Program-made: the position numbers and the translations under genes | In this document: positions 9,839 to 22,643 of the stretch, piece by piece | How the letters are laid out: the number at the start of each line of letters is the position of its first letter | How positions within the stretch are numbered: the first letter of the stretch is position 1 | The notes under the pieces: generated by a model | What the model saw: the letters and a program-made list of their open reading frames with translations, nothing else | Databases searched by the model: none | What the model was told of the DNA's origin: nothing | DNA from: Musa acuminata AAA Group | Taxonomy: Eukaryota > Streptophyta > Magnoliopsida > Zingiberales > Musaceae | Assembly: GCF_036884655.1 (NCBI RefSeq) | Contig: NC_088330.1 | Coordinates: forward strand, 32,717,001-32,781,000 | Direction of reading: 5' to 3' | DNA length: 64,000 nt

Positions 9839-12800
9839 ATGGCTTGTCCTTCTAATGATCAGCTGTTGCAATTGGAAACAACATGTGGATCTCTTCTATA
9901 TGAGCTTCAGGTTTTCCCCAATTCTCCACTAACTGTAATATAAAATGTAACTGGACAGACTTTAAGAGGGACGACAGTTAGGATATCATGATAAATTTCT
10001 AAAAGTTCAGGGCAGTAGTATCTTTATCATTGCGACACTTCCCTCTTACTGTCATTATTATTTAGTATTGCTTTCAAGGACAATAGTGGCATGCATATTG
10101 ATTCTAAATTCGTCTGGTTTATATAATCTAAAATTTCAGATTATATGGGATGAGGTTGGTGAGTCTGACGCTGAAAGGGATAAAATGCTCCTTGAGCTAG
10201 AACAGGAGTGCCTGGAGGTATACAGAAGAAAGGTTGACCAGGCTAATCGCTGTAGAGCTCAGTTGCGACAAGCAATTGCTGACTCGGAAGCGGAGCTTGC
10301 AGCCATCTGCTCTGCAATGGGTGAGCCACCAGTACACACAAGACAGGTGTGTCTCACTTCATGCACTGAGTATAATTATCTATCACTTCCCTGATTTCAA
10401 CAATTTCTTGGAATGCCAAAATTGAATGATCCTGCTTACTTCTTATTGTTTGTTTGTTGCCATTTCCTATCAGTTCATTAAGAGAGTAGGTCTTATCCTG
10501 CTTAAGTATCCTGTTCTTTTGAAGATTATAATATGGTGAAGTTTGTTATATATGTCAATTCTCCTTACAGTCGAATCAGAGAGCTGGAAGCTTAAAAGAG
10601 GAGCTCGAGTCCATTACCCCACAGCTAGAGGAGATGCGAATGAAGAAAGTTGAGAGATTGAACCACTTTATAGAAGTAATAGAACAGATAAGAAAGATAT
10701 CACTTGAGATCATGCCTTCTGGGTGCAACCCATTGATGTTGGCTGTGGATGAATCTGATTTGTCTACAAGAAGGCTTGAAGATTTATGCAGACAACTTGA
10801 GTTACTTCAGAAGGAGAAGGTTGGAACTTTATGTCTCCTCATTTAAAATTATATTTTTTATTTCTATAATTGTGCAGCAACTTTGCCTATTTATTCTTTT
10901 AACAAATTTAGATGTTTTCTACTTCAGAGTGACCGGTTGAAGCAAGTGATAGATCACTTGTCCTCTCTGAATGCATTATGCTCCGTGCTTGGAGTTGATT
11001 TTAAAGAAACAATTAGAGAAATACACCCTAATCTAGATGAAACTGAAGTATCAAAGTGTGTAAGCAATACCACAATAGAAAGGCTTGCCACGGCTATAGG
11101 GAGATTGCGAGATATTAAGATAGAGAGGATGAAGAAGGTAATTGATGCTACTGAATAGCAATACCTACTTTGATTTTGCTATAATTTAAATTCAGACATT
11201 GTTATATGTCAGCTTCAAGATCTTGCATCTACAATGTTGGAATTGTGGAATCTAATGGATACGCCAATCGAAGAGCAACAGCTCTTTCAGAATGTGACAT
11301 GTAATATCGCTGCTTCAGAACAAGAAATTACAGAGGCCAACACTCTTTCGGTGGATTTACTCAATTATGTAAGTCAGTAACTAGAACAGAATTTATATTT
11401 GCACTGTTATCATATATATATATATATAAAGTGACAAGGGCACAATTTTGATGTAGGTGGAGGCAGAAGTTTTGAGACTCGAACAGCTAAAAGTTAGCAA
11501 GATGAAAGAGCTAGTCTTGAAGAAGAAAACAGAACTTAAAGAACTTCGGTGGCGGGTGCATCTGGTGGCAGAGGCAGAAAATCAAGAAGAATTTGAAATT
11601 AGTGCTATTGAATCTGGTATGTGTTTCTATTTCGACATTTTGTGCTACTGAGAGATGTCGTAACTTTTGTTTCCAATTATTGTTGTGTTGGCAGGAGCTA
11701 TTGATGCCACTTTAATTCTGGAACAGATAGAGTTCCAAATTGCGACAGTTAAAGAGGAAGCCTTTAGCAGGAAAGATATACTTGAAAGGGTAGAAAAATG
11801 GTTTGCTGCATGTCAGGAGGAAGCATGGCTGGAGGAGTACAATAGGGTAGGAAATAAATGGTAGATGTAATCATTTGGCTCTACCCTGTGACTTACATAT
11901 CTTCTTTATGATCTATTGCAGGATGAAAACCGCTACAATGCTGGAAGAGGTGCACACCTCTCACTTAAGCGTGCTGAGAAAGCTCGTGCATTAGTCAACA
12001 AGATTCCAGGTTATCTAAGCTCAAAGACAACAAATAAGAACTTCAAATGTGCATGATTGAGTTATTTTGTGTCATAAGCTTTTTACTTATTGTATCTTGA
12101 GCAGCTATAGTAGAAACTCTGGCAGCCAAAATCACACAATGGGAGAAAGAAAGAGGCATTGAGTTCACATACGATGGCGTGAGCATTACTTCTCGTGCTT
12201 GTTGTTTGGTAATGGCCTGAGAAAGGATCTCATCTCCAGTTGCTTCAATCTTGTAGGTGCGTCTTCTCTCAATGCTGGAAGAATACACCATAGTCAGGCA
12301 AGAGAAAGAGCAAGAACGCAAGAGACAGAGGGTAAGCCTGTCAAGACAATAGTGACTTCAGATGAGATCAAATATTTGTGTTTCTGAATTATAACGTATT
12401 GATAATTCAGGATCAGAAGAGGCTCCAAGGCCAGATCATAGCCGAGCAAGAAGCACTTTATGGTTCAAAACCCAGCCCTTCAAAATCTCAAAGTGCAAAA
12501 AAGATACCCAGAACATCAGCTGGGTGCCCAAGCCGAAGGCTCAGTGGAGCAACACAGCCTCCCAAGCTTGATCATCTGCATTCTGCAAAGCCTGTGCGCT
12601 CAGCAAAGAAGACAGATGATTTGGGCATCCTTTCTCCTGGTTAGTTTCCTGAACACGAGATTCAGAAATACTACAAATTAATCTTCTTCCAAGTTCTACC
12701 ATTGACCATGCAAAGTTTGAGCTCTTGTAGGTGCAAGAGGTGCAGATATTGCTGGCCTTCCTGTGAAGAAGCTAACTTACAATGCCATGACCACACATCA

Positions 12801-13086
12801 AGAAGTAGGCGTGCCACGCAAACCCTTTGCTCCTATACTACCAGTTAACAACATGCCAACAACACCCTCTAAGCACATTGTCAATACGTTTGAAGAGAAC
12901 AAGTCCCCAAATGTGATGCTAACTCCCAAAACTCCAATGGCAGTGCAAGCGCCGATGCAGGTGGCCAATACACCTGTTCCTCCGACTTGCCTCTTTGACC
13001 AAGCAGTGGCCAAGGTAGTAGCACCGGTGGAGCAGACAGAGTATTCATTTGAAGAAAGGAGGCTTGTTTTCTATCTTAGTAGATAA
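9839..13086 (+). CDS. MAP65: 65-kDa microtubule-associated protein (MAP65 family, PRC1/Ase1 type)
   Basis: MAP65 proteins dimerise through coiled coils and cross-link antiparallel microtubules in the preprophase band, spindle and phragmoplast. Twelve exons join in phase: 9839-9910, 10140-10346, 10571-10819, 10928-11137, 11213-11368, 11457-11616, 11695-11846, 11922-12009, 12105-12178, 12257-12331, 12411-12639 and 12731-13086. They give about 675 residues. The start [20 protein letters not shown] follows a CTTGCAG acceptor, implying a 5' UTR intron. The family hallmark spans the exon 7/8 join ([10 protein letters not shown], then [10 protein letters not shown], about residues 393-412), followed by [18 protein letters not shown] and LLSMLEEYT. 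The tail after [21 protein letters not shown] sequence is long (about 190 residues), rich in Pro, Ser and Thr with TPSK and TPKTP sites, and ends in YSFEERR. Phosphorylation control of the tail is known for the family. The subclade was not resolved. Confidence 0.95.
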
Positions 13087-13257
13087 ATGAGCTACATAAA
13101 CCAATATTGGAGACGTCTTCGTCTGTAGTTGATTCAAAGTCGATTATTCTCGACTTCGGTTAATGATCACCAAGAACTGTCTTTAGTGTTAATAGATAAA
13201 TCAATCAAAATTGCCTCTGGATTATTGAGTGTTGCACTCTGTGAGCTGCAGTTGGTT

Positions 13258-13553
13258 GTGAATACTTTTATGGTGGAAGAGCAGTAAGTACTCCTGAAGA
13301 TGTGATATAATGGCTGAAACAGGTCTAATTGATCCGACAATGAAACGGAAATCAAAGTGAACATGTTAAATATAACCTTTTACAAAGCATCTACAACAGA
13401 CTCTCTTTGTGAATAATTTTATGTTGGAAGAGCAGCAAGTACTCCTGAAGATGTGATATAATAATACATCTAATGACTGAAACAGATCTAATTGATCCTA
13501 CATTGAAACGGAGATCTGAGTGAACATGCTAAATATAACCTTTTACTAACCAT
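13258..13553. repeat. Tandem duplication of about 145 bp just downstream of MAP65
   Basis: Copy 1 (13258-13392) and copy 2 (13409-13553) share a GTGAATA start, GGAAGAGCAG, AAGTACTCCTGAAGATGTGA, AACAGRTCTAATTGATCC and TAAATATAACCTTTTAC. Copy 2 carries a small insertion (ATACATCTAATG-like) and point differences. The pair begins about 170 bp after the MAP65 stop, so it may fall in or near the 3' UTR and polyadenylation region. Confidence 0.85.
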
Positions 13554-14039
13554 ATTGATTTCATAGCACTTTCTACTTAGTAGAGCAATCCAATTTTAGC
13601 TCGTGATGTCCGTGACCTATGTCGAGGTGGACGGTTAGTTCATGATCCAATCTAAGCATAGCGCAAGAACCTCTCCTAAGTTGATTAACGATGTTTGATG
13701 TTGAGGATTTCCAAGGTGAAATCATGCTATGCTCCGATGCCCGTACAACTCATTTTAGAGTGCCTCCCAACTAACTCTCTCGGATGCTTCCAAAATGAAC
13801 CCATGTATAGTAGTGTAAAAGAGTTGAACAAGATGCATTGCATTGATAGTGATTCATATAGGGTTCAAGTTTGACGATATGTTACTTGATATTACCTTTC
13901 TAATGAAAGTTTTGACGGAGGTGTAAACTATCATAAAAAAATCAAGTATAAAATTGAAATGATCTTAATAATATTTTACTTGAAGAATTTATCGGATCCT
14001 TGATGACCTATGAAATGACATGATAGCACATGATAAACT

Positions 14040-15560
14040 TAAGAACAATCTTCCAAAAAACAGGAAGGACATGACACTTAAAACTCAAGTGATGACGATG
14101 ATAATGATGATGACTTGACACTTTTTACAAGAAGGTTTAAAAAAATGAATAAAACAAAATAAGACACTAAGAATAAAAGTAAACTAAAAAATGACCAAGT
14201 AATTTGCTATGAATGTAAGAAGTCGAGGCACTTCAAAAATAAATGTCCCAAGTGAAGAAGAAGTAACCAAAGAAAAAGAAGGTGCTCAAAGCAACTTGGG
14301 ATGATTTGAGTGCATCCGAAGACGATGAGTCAACCAACAAAGAAGAAGTTGCTAACTACGCTTTAATGATGCTCAATGATGAGGTGACTCAATCAAATCT
14401 CATTTAGTTTATGATGATTTACGTATCACTTTCAATGATCTATATGATGAATGTAAGCTAGTTGATAAAAAATATAAGTTATTAAAAAAAGAGTATGCTT
14501 ATCTTATTAGTAAATTTGATAAATTAAAAAATAAGCATGATGATAGTATACTATTAAGTATGATGAGATAGATTCACTTCAGAAAAAAAATGCTTTACTA
14601 CCAGAAATGTTAAAAAAATTTAAAATATGAGATAAATCTCTAAACATAATCCTTGCTAATAAAGGTTATGTTTATAGAAATGAAGGAATTGACTTTGTGA
14701 GTAACAATCAATAAAAGCCAACTATCTTCGTTAAATGACCTATATTACATGTCTCATTCAGAGAAAAATAAATTTTTTTGTAGAAAATATGATCATTTTG
14801 CCTACAAATATCCATTTAAAATATATAGTTCATACAAATTAGTTTGTATTACTAAAGAAACCATAAATCACTCAATGATTGGTAGATCTATTTACGAGGA
14901 ACCCAATGTTAAATGGGTACCTAAAACAAAACTTTCTTTCTTATAGATATGTCTACAATCACAAGCTAGAAGCAAGAGATGATACCTTGATAGTTGATAC
15001 TCAAGATACATGATCGGAGATCCAACACACTTCTCTAAGCTCACTAGCCAAGACGAAAGATTTGTCACTTTCAGAGACAACAATAAAAGAAAAATTATTG
15101 AAAAAAATAAGTAACAAATCAACACTTCTTGTAGCCTTGGTTCAGGAGTGATAAAAAAGTGTATGTTGTGGCTATATAGATATCAAACAATTTAGTTTCT
15201 AAGAATTATAGTAGATCTTCAAGAAAAATAAGATGAATCAATTAAAATATATTACGATAATAAGTTACTATTACAATGACGAAGAATCCTATATTCCATG
15301 GGCACACCAAACATATTGAATTTTGACATTATTTCATTTATGAATTAGTTGATAAGAAAAAAATTCAAATGGATTACTACATTAAAGACCAATTTATCGC
15401 TATCTTTACAAAAGCCTTAGTAAATTTTTTTTTTTCAAAGATAATTTTAAGTTATAATTATTTTAAATTTAAGGGTTGCGATAAGATTCATTCAAATAGT
15501 TAAGATTAGATGAAAAAAAAATAAAAAAATTAGATTAAGATAAATATATAAGGATGAGAA
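14040..15560 (+). mobile_element. Internally deleted Copia retrotransposon remnant
   Basis: A gag-type zinc knuckle is legible at 14196-14256: CYECKKSRHFKNKCPK followed by a stop. A second, degraded CCHC-like stretch (CRKYDHFAYKYPFK) lies near 14777-14820. RNase H C-terminal sequence is legible at 15240-15420 (YYDNK, then the KNPIFHG..TKHIE region in shifting frames, then KDQFIAIFTKAL). Most of integrase and reverse transcriptase, normally more than 2 kb, is missing between them. The order and motifs fit Copia, with heavy decay. The LTR ends were not located with confidence; sequence from about 13580 to 15620 may all belong to it. Confidence 0.7.
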
Positions 15561-15790
15561 GATTTATTGGGGTATAGTTGATTCCTTTATTATTTTAAAA
15601 AAATTATATTTTTGAATCAATCTAAAACTAATGTCTTTGGAATGATGCAAAAGCCAAAGGACTTTTCATGCCAATGTTCTAATCATCATATGTTCCATCT
15701 TTGTGGAACGCAAAACAGGAGCAAGTTAATTTGGATCCTTGTTTGCTGGTCAAGAAGTACATACCATTCCGGGTAACTCGCTGAGTGTGG

Positions 15791-16614
15791 TTACCGTGAA
15801 TCGGGAGGTGGTTCACTTGTGGCCGTCCGGTGCCGATCGAGGAGCTCACTGGCTAATGCCTGGAGATCGCCACCCCCAAACCCAGAGCTCTCACAAGGGC
15901 TCCTTGTGCTGGTGCTGAGCTGCTGCTGCTGTTGCTGAAGAGTCCATGCTGGCTGCACCAGGGGGTTGAACAGCGTCGAGAGATCAACTGCAGTAGGGAG
16001 GTTCGCGGCTGATGGCAGGTCTGATATCGCAAAGGGTATCGGCGCTACGACTAATGGCGGTGGCAGCGGTGGCGGAGGGGATGGCAGCTCCAACGTGGCC
16101 AGGTGGGCTTGTAAGTAGGACAGCTCCGCCTGCAGGTTGACTACCTATTCCAACTTCCTATCGAATCAATATTCGAGTGCAAACCGTAAAAGCACAGGTC
16201 GATTCTACTGTTTAGGACCCATCGAAGGTTAGTATGCACCTGCTGTTGGAGGGCGAAGATGTGAGCGACGCAGCCGTAGACGGGGTCTCGGAGGCGCGCC
16301 TGGGCCTCGTAGCAGATGGTGACAGCGGCGTCGAGCCTCTTGTGGGCGGGGATGTGGAGGAGGAGCTTCGACACGTTGCTGGCGCCGAACACCTTGTGCA
16401 CCGCCGCGAAGTGCGCCGCTCCTTGCTCGGAGTCGAAGTACGGCGCAAATATGCACCCCGCCATGCACTTCCTCCTCAGAAACTTGCAGGCTCCGCACGG
16501 TCCGCTGCCGCCACCTGCACTCCCACCTCCTCCTGATGTACCGCCGCCACCACCGGCACCCCCACTTCCTCCCCCGGTTGCTCCTTCAATACTAGGACTA
16601 GGATTGCCACTCAT
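15791..16614 (-). CDS. LOB-domain (LBD/ASL) transcription factor, LBD18/LBD30-like
   Basis: Plant-specific nuclear DNA-binding regulator. Exon 1 is 16614-16240 and exon 2 is 16144-15791, with a 95-bp GT-AG intron at the position usual for class I LBDs (after ALQQQ). The product is 242 residues. Residues 1-38 are a Gly/Ser-rich leader. The C block CX2CX6CX3C uses Cys 40, 43, 50 and 54, followed by the GAS block ([20 protein letters not shown]), a DPVYGC motif and the leucine-zipper-like [25 protein letters not shown]. The C-terminal half is Pro-rich with a Gln run. From memory, the LOB domain and the [15 protein letters not shown] extension match the LBD18/LBD30 clade, linked to tracheary element differentiation and lateral root formation. 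The ATG at 16614 was chosen over an in-frame upstream ATG at 16812 because family members start close to the Gly-rich leader. Confidence 0.93.
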
Positions 16615-16898
16615 ATCACTGATCTCCCTTTTTGTGCTTATTTGAAGGTTGGTATCCTGACACAAGATGAATCGATGGATTTGTTTGTGAAAGGATCGAG
16701 GACGGACAAAAGGAAAGGGAGGTCTAAAGATTGATATAGAGAGAGTGCGCGTTTGTGTGTGTAAAAATGGAGTGAGGCAGAAGGGGAAGTTTGTCTTATT
16801 GGTAGGGGGCATGTTGGAGTTACTGTTTCATGCTTGTTTGTTTATGGTTTCCACATGACTCTCTAATGCCATGCCAAGCAACCATACCGACCATGCCC

Positions 16899-16900
<2 letters not shown>

Positions 16901-16937
<37 letters not shown>

Positions 16938-16942
16938 TCTCT
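16901..16942. repeat. (CT)n microsatellite upstream of the LBD gene
   Basis: A CT run with one CCC interruption. On the LBD coding strand it is a GA tract about 290-330 bp 5' of the start codon, probably in the leader or core promoter. Confidence 0.85.
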
Positions 16943-17065
16943 ACAGTTGCAGCTTGCCTGAAGCAAACATGCAATGAAGAAAAACCCAACCCAAACTTTA
17001 CTTCTATTCCTTCTCTCTTTTCTTGCTTGTCACTGTACAGCATCAATGAAGCTTATACCAATGTC

Positions 17066-17090
17066 CTCTCTCTCTCTCTCTCTCTCTCTC
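17066..17090. repeat. Second (CT)n run upstream of the LBD gene
   Basis: About 25 bases of CT repeat. On the coding strand this is another GA tract. A CTATATAG palindrome near 17119-17126 lies just beyond it and could serve as a TATA element for minus-strand transcription, which would give a leader of about 470 bases. The promoter reading is inference. Confidence 0.7.
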
Positions 17091-17129
17091 CAGATATGAG
17101 TTACACATAAATGGAGGGCTATATAGATC

Positions 17130-20100
17130 AGTGTGGGGCAATTGTGGATGGTGGATTTGGCATGTCCGCGTCCATGATGTCTCTGTATGTGCAGATGAAT
17201 CCCTTCGTGCTAAGACTAAGGACACGTGAGATGAGTTCTTTTGGGGAGGGAAGAGAGTTAAATGGAGGTATAGAGTAGAATAACAGAGAGAGCTACAGAA
17301 GGCAGTGACATAGTATCTTCCATTACTGCTCACTCTGCTGTTCATATCTTTCATAATGATTTGGGCTTTGTCGCAGGAATGATGTCCTGATCATATAACA
17401 AAGCAAATACCGTAACTTCTGAGAGACATATCCGTATCATGTGACCACTCTGCTTCACTAAACAAAGAGCAGCGTGTCAACAATCTTTTATGTGCCATGC
17501 GATCCACGATTCGTTGATTTCTTTGGGTCTCCAAAAACCCTAACGGGACCAGAGCAGGTCCTACGAGTGACTCGTGCGGGACCCCAAGATTGCGTGCGGC
17601 TCTGCCACTGTTCCTCCACTCGTGCGGTCGTCGGCTCATTGGAATCAGAACAAAGCTGGGGAGGGATGACTTATGTATTTGACTTCGACTCCAGATTTCC
17701 CGTAGAAGGGAGTGCCAGCTTTAAATGGGGGACGTTGTCCCCTTAACATGGAACAATGGAAGAGTGTTATGCGTAATATTAGTGCCCCCGAACAAACGGA
17801 GTCCGCTAACTGGGAGAGGGAGAGGCGGGGGTGTCAAAGGATGGACCCAATTTGGTGGACCAACACAAGCTTTCCTTCCCCATGGTCTGCATATTGGAAT
17901 GTGATGAGAGGGCCTACCTACCACCTAAAGGCTCGACAACACCTCTCCCTTCAACTACTCCATCCCCAGATCTCTGGCCATGTCCTCGTTGAATCGACCG
18001 ACAAGATCGCTTTTAGGGACACCAAATGCAGGAGAAAGGGCCTAAACGTCAGGTCTTAATGCATAGCAGCAGCGTAGTGTAAGGACTGTGCATTTTGAGA
18101 GAATAGCGAAGAGATCATCGACCGCTTGTGGTCTGTAATGGACACTGGTTTGTAGCGGACTAGATGATCATCACTGGAAAGCTTATGCTGCTTTAGGAGT
18201 TGGAAATGCTTAAAGATTTGGTGCTAGTCCAAGAGGAAGTTCTAGAGAATTAGGTGAAAGGCAGATGGGTAGTAGCAGAAGAAGAAGAAGAAGAAGTCTT
18301 GATTGCTAGGAAATAAATTGTTTTCTGTGCATGTCAGTCGACAAATAGGTCTACAACACAACCGAGTCCAAGTGTATCCCGATCCGGGTTTCATGTAAAG
18401 ATGTCAAATTGTGCTTTACTTCCAGGATGTGGACTTTATGACACTTATCAGCAAGTGTGTTCTTCTTCTTGCCTCTGCTGCGGCCAGCGTTTCATATCAT
18501 AAGGTGGCAAGTCAAGGTAGGGGTAGAACACTAAGCTACCTCGGCATGTAGAGTTACACCATGCAAATTATCTCGTACCTCTTATTAATGCATATATAGG
18601 TCAGTAAACATGCCAAAACAACTTCACTGGTTTATTCGAAGTTCATCATCACAGCTCAGAAAATTTTGGTTGGCTCCAAGGAAGGAGATGGTTCAGATCG
18701 TTGGAAAATAAGAAAAAGAAATTAAAAATCAAAAGAAAAATCTATCAAACATCAACAATAAGATTTAACGTGATTTGATGACTCCCTCTAGAGAGTATAC
18801 CCTCTCTAGATATCTTAGAGAGAAAGTCAACGTCACTCAAAGTATTTCTCACATCTTGCTTTCCTCTATGAGACTAAAATACATGAAATATTTATAAGAA
18901 AACCAAACCCTAATTACTAAGTTTCCTTCGTAAGAATTTTATTTAATTAGAATTTTTTGTTTTATTAGAATATTAGCTTCAAAAATTCTACTGCGAATCC
19001 CAACAGGATTTATGGATCTGCAAAAGCCACTTCTAAAGTTTTCAGTGCTTCAATTAGACAGCAATTCTGTAGTGTCCAAAGCATCCTTTGGAAGCTACAC
19101 GGACTGCATCGTAGATTATGTGTTGGATAAATGAACCAGCTGAGAATTGAAGGAAGGTTTATGCAAAAATGATGAAGCAAATAAATCTACAAGTAGTTAA
19201 ACATTTCAGCTTATATCTCGATTGTTAGCCGGTTCTGAAACAATTCAAGAAAGAATCCAAGATAAAACGGGTCTAATTATCCATATTCTGATGCTTAAAT
19301 ACAGTGAAGCAATCATGTGGCCTGGAGATGAATTTGGATTAATGCCACATGTAATAGATAGGCCCGAAGTTGTAGCAAATGCGTGACATGATCAAAATCG
19401 AGAAGGAAAACGACATTGATGGATGGAAATGTCAATTTGGTTGTCATTTTAGAGTTTAAGCTTTGATGACAAGCAGAAAACAGAAGAAAAACTTGGCATT
19501 GGTCGCTCCTATCAAAATGACAGAATCAAAGATAAGCTGAAAAACACAATGCATCACCGAAACAAATCCAAGCATTTCGAATGCAATACTTTCTAACGAA
19601 GAATTCGCATTGCGGAAGCAGCACCTGCAGATTCGTCTCTTGCTATTACACGAAACCTGCAACTCTAAAGTGTACAATGTAAGAGACGATAAGAAAATGG
19701 GAGTCTCCAAATGGCAAAATGAGAAAGTCTCGGTGGGGTTTATGGGGTTCGAAAGTAGATGATTCCATTATTTTTATAGGCAACCAAACATCGGCATGTA
19801 AGTTTAGGGTTCACCAAAACAAGAAACTTCGTCAGCATTTTTGCTATCATCTGTCGTGCAACTCACAGTCCGTGGTTCCATTTAGAGATCAATGGCAGGA
19901 TTTGCTTCATTATTTAGATAACACTGACCACATAATGCCAGAAATTCTAATTTCAATGGGTTGATCTGATCATAATATGGTAAAGGTCAATGTGGGTATG
20001 ATTTAGATGCATTTCAAAGCAAAAAGAAAAAGAGAATCAATCACAAAACAAGCTCAAGAATGAATGTTATCTCGATATGCTACAACCACCAATGGAGCTG

Positions 20101-21990
20101 ACTTAAACAAGTGATAGGATGCACAATAAAATAATGGAATGAAGTCCCTTGAGATTACGTTAAGAAGTTGATTGGATCTTGAACCCCACTATAGATCTAT
20201 TGGGGATCTCCGATTCACATACCGAAAAGAATTGTGTGTTTCTCAAAAAAAAAAATTAGAGTAGATTAAGATAGAACTCATTATCTTGATTGTTTACTTT
20301 TTACAAAGTCTTATTTCTGTAAAATTTGCAAAGTCTAAATTTTGGATGGTTATTTACATATATTCCTTCCAAAGTTTGAAGGAATCTATGTACCATACAA
20401 CAAAAAAATTCAAAGTGTCTATATACCTCCAATGACTTGTCTGTGATTTGCACAGTAATCTATTTGGTGTTACACCAGCTGAGGTGCAACAGCAACTGTT
20501 ACCAAATGGCAGACTTAACATGCTTTACTGGACCTACAGACAAGAGCGTGCTGTTGCAGTACAAGAATACATTTCAGAATGAGAGTGAGAACGATAATAT
20601 CGCATCGGTTCCAGCCCGAACGCATCGGTCTCCGTACCTCCGTGTTCCCATGATTGTTTCGGAAGGTAGATGGCCAGTAAGTAGCTGAGAGACATGCCCA
20701 AGAAAGTTTAAGTGGGGGGCGAAGTAGTAATGTCTTGCATGCAAATATTGATCGTCCGGGGACTTGGAATTGTCTGTGGTGGTGATTCCAGCTTTAAATA
20801 CCAGAGGTTGCACAGCTACCGTGGTGTGGGGGTGTGAGCATCTGAGCACACGGTTGTGGTTTTGTTCTGGAGCTATCAGTATCGACGTCGACCTCATTGT
20901 TGGGTTGCAAAGGCTCAGCAGCTTCGCTTCCGGTTTGGTAATTCAAGTGGAGCTGGTGATTAGGTAAGATTAGGTGTGGCTCGACTGGAGCATATAAATT
21001 ATTCAGGAGCATGTAGCATCAGAGACTCACGTGGATGTCTGTCCTTGAAGACGACCTTGTTCCGTGTCCTCTACGGAGAAACCATCAATGGCCGTCTTCT
21101 GATATGCTTCCCAGCCGCACCAGGCGAACACCCTAACCATACGTAGTTTGGCTTCATCTTCTTGCGAGGAGAAGAGAGAGTTCGCAGTAAAAGATTTTGG
21201 GGCTAATTATAATTTAGCTCTGTTGTCTTTTTACCGATAATCATGAAACTAAAATAGTTAATCTAATTTTTTTTAACATCTTCGATTATTTTAACAAAAA
21301 TATAATACGTGACATCACATATTGAATTACTCATTTTATGAATGGTAAAAATGGTAAATGATAATATTTTTTAAGTGTTGCATTTGGGTTGTTAGCTTAG
21401 TCTCGACCTTTGAATGGTTTCTTGAATGTCTTGTCTCTCTAGATCTAAATTTATTGTCACATGATTTTCGATAATGCTATTGTCTCGAGCCATCTTCGTT
21501 TAGTCAAAATCTTTATTTTCTTCTCATTCAAGATCCATTCTTGCCCTAGATTATTCCATAAGATGAGTAAAATTTTTTGGTCAAAATCTGATCTTTCACT
21601 TAGGTTTTCTTGGTATTGTTAATTGTTTTATTCAAAATATTTTTTTTTCCAAATGCATTTTGTGGAAGAGCAAAAGAGTAAAAGATACCATCCTTTGCTT
21701 AATGTTTTCCCCTTCATCAATTTCGCGTTGGGGAGAAACAAAAAAGAAATAATCTGTTTTGTTCTTTTTTTTTTTTGTAATAAGTGTATGTTCTAATCTT
21801 GTTTCTCCTTTGCATTGTGTAGGTCTCGGCTTTCTAATTTCATTCATCAATCTCTTGATTGTCGAGTACCTCATTGCTCCAATCATCATCTTCTCATCTC
21901 CTTGATTTCAAGCAATTCATCAAACTTAAGTATATCAAGCTTGGTTATCACTACCTGATTAGCTATGGGTTGTACCTATTCTTCTTATCT
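17130..21990. other. Intergenic region, no recognised gene
   Basis: Several open frames of 65-115 codons occur (for example 17474-17746, 17712-18059 and 20574-20897), but none shows a domain, splice context or a start resembling a known family. A short GAA-rich run lies near 18278-18297. The segment 18700-18990 has AT-rich text with CTCTAGAGAG palindromes near 18785-18835, resembling a decayed repeat. Confidence 0.45.
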
Positions 21991-21993
21991 TTT

Positions 21994-22643
21994 AATTACA
22001 AATTTAGCTGATTTTACTTAAGTCATGTGACACCCTTATATGTCCATCTGTAAATTGTCAACCTCCTTAAAATCTCTTATGATCTCTTAAGGATCTATAT
22101 AAAAAAAACAGGTTAGAGAAAGTATTTAACTCAAGATCCTATAAGTAGATATTTCAATAAATACTTGATAGACAATATAAATTATAAATATAGACTTCAC
22201 AAGCTATGAATGATCACTTGATAAAGAGTCAAAGGATATCCACCATGGTTAAAAGTCCTCACAATTGCTCACAAGATATTACTGTTGAACTAGGTAGCGA
22301 ACTATCTCTAGACACTACCTGAATGACTATCCAACCATATGCCACTATGGTAGCTCCAAGGGGTTATGTTGGCTAACACTCTAGACTACTCTACGGAGTT
22401 AAAAAAACTCTCAAAATAACTACTTGGATGTTTTATTTTTAGGTAATTTTGCCTATATATGATGACCGCACATAACTTATATTTACAAGACTAAAACAGT
22501 TACAGAAGATAACCAAAATAGGTCTACCAAGCCTATTGCAAGCATTTTTATATTGTATAAAGGATAAACAAAGTTAAAAGACACGAACATATATATACAT
22601 TACATTAAATACTATGCAGATTTGTTTGTGACGTTCTCCTCCA
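21994..22643 (-). repeat. LTR (3' LTR in element orientation)
   Basis: This aligns with 24946-25580 through shared blocks: TTTTACTTAAGTCAT near the start, AACTCRAGATCC, AATACTTGATAGACAATA, AGACTAAAACRRTTA and ACGAACATATATA, ending near TCTCCTCCA. Divergence, with many substitutions and indels, indicates an old insertion. Confidence 0.75.

Noticed and set aside
10068..10394. Plus-strand frame starting upstream of MAP65 exon 2
   Set aside because: Its first 24 codons are intron read-through; the exon starts at 10140 after TTTCAG.
16615..16812. Upstream in-frame ATG extending the LBD protein by 66 residues
   Set aside because: The extension is basic, unlike known LBD leaders, and overlaps the probable 5' UTR; the ATG at 16614 is preferred.
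16871..17110. Plus-strand open frame with long Leu-Ser repeats
   Set aside because: It is a translation of the (CT)n microsatellites in the LBD leader region, not a protein gene.
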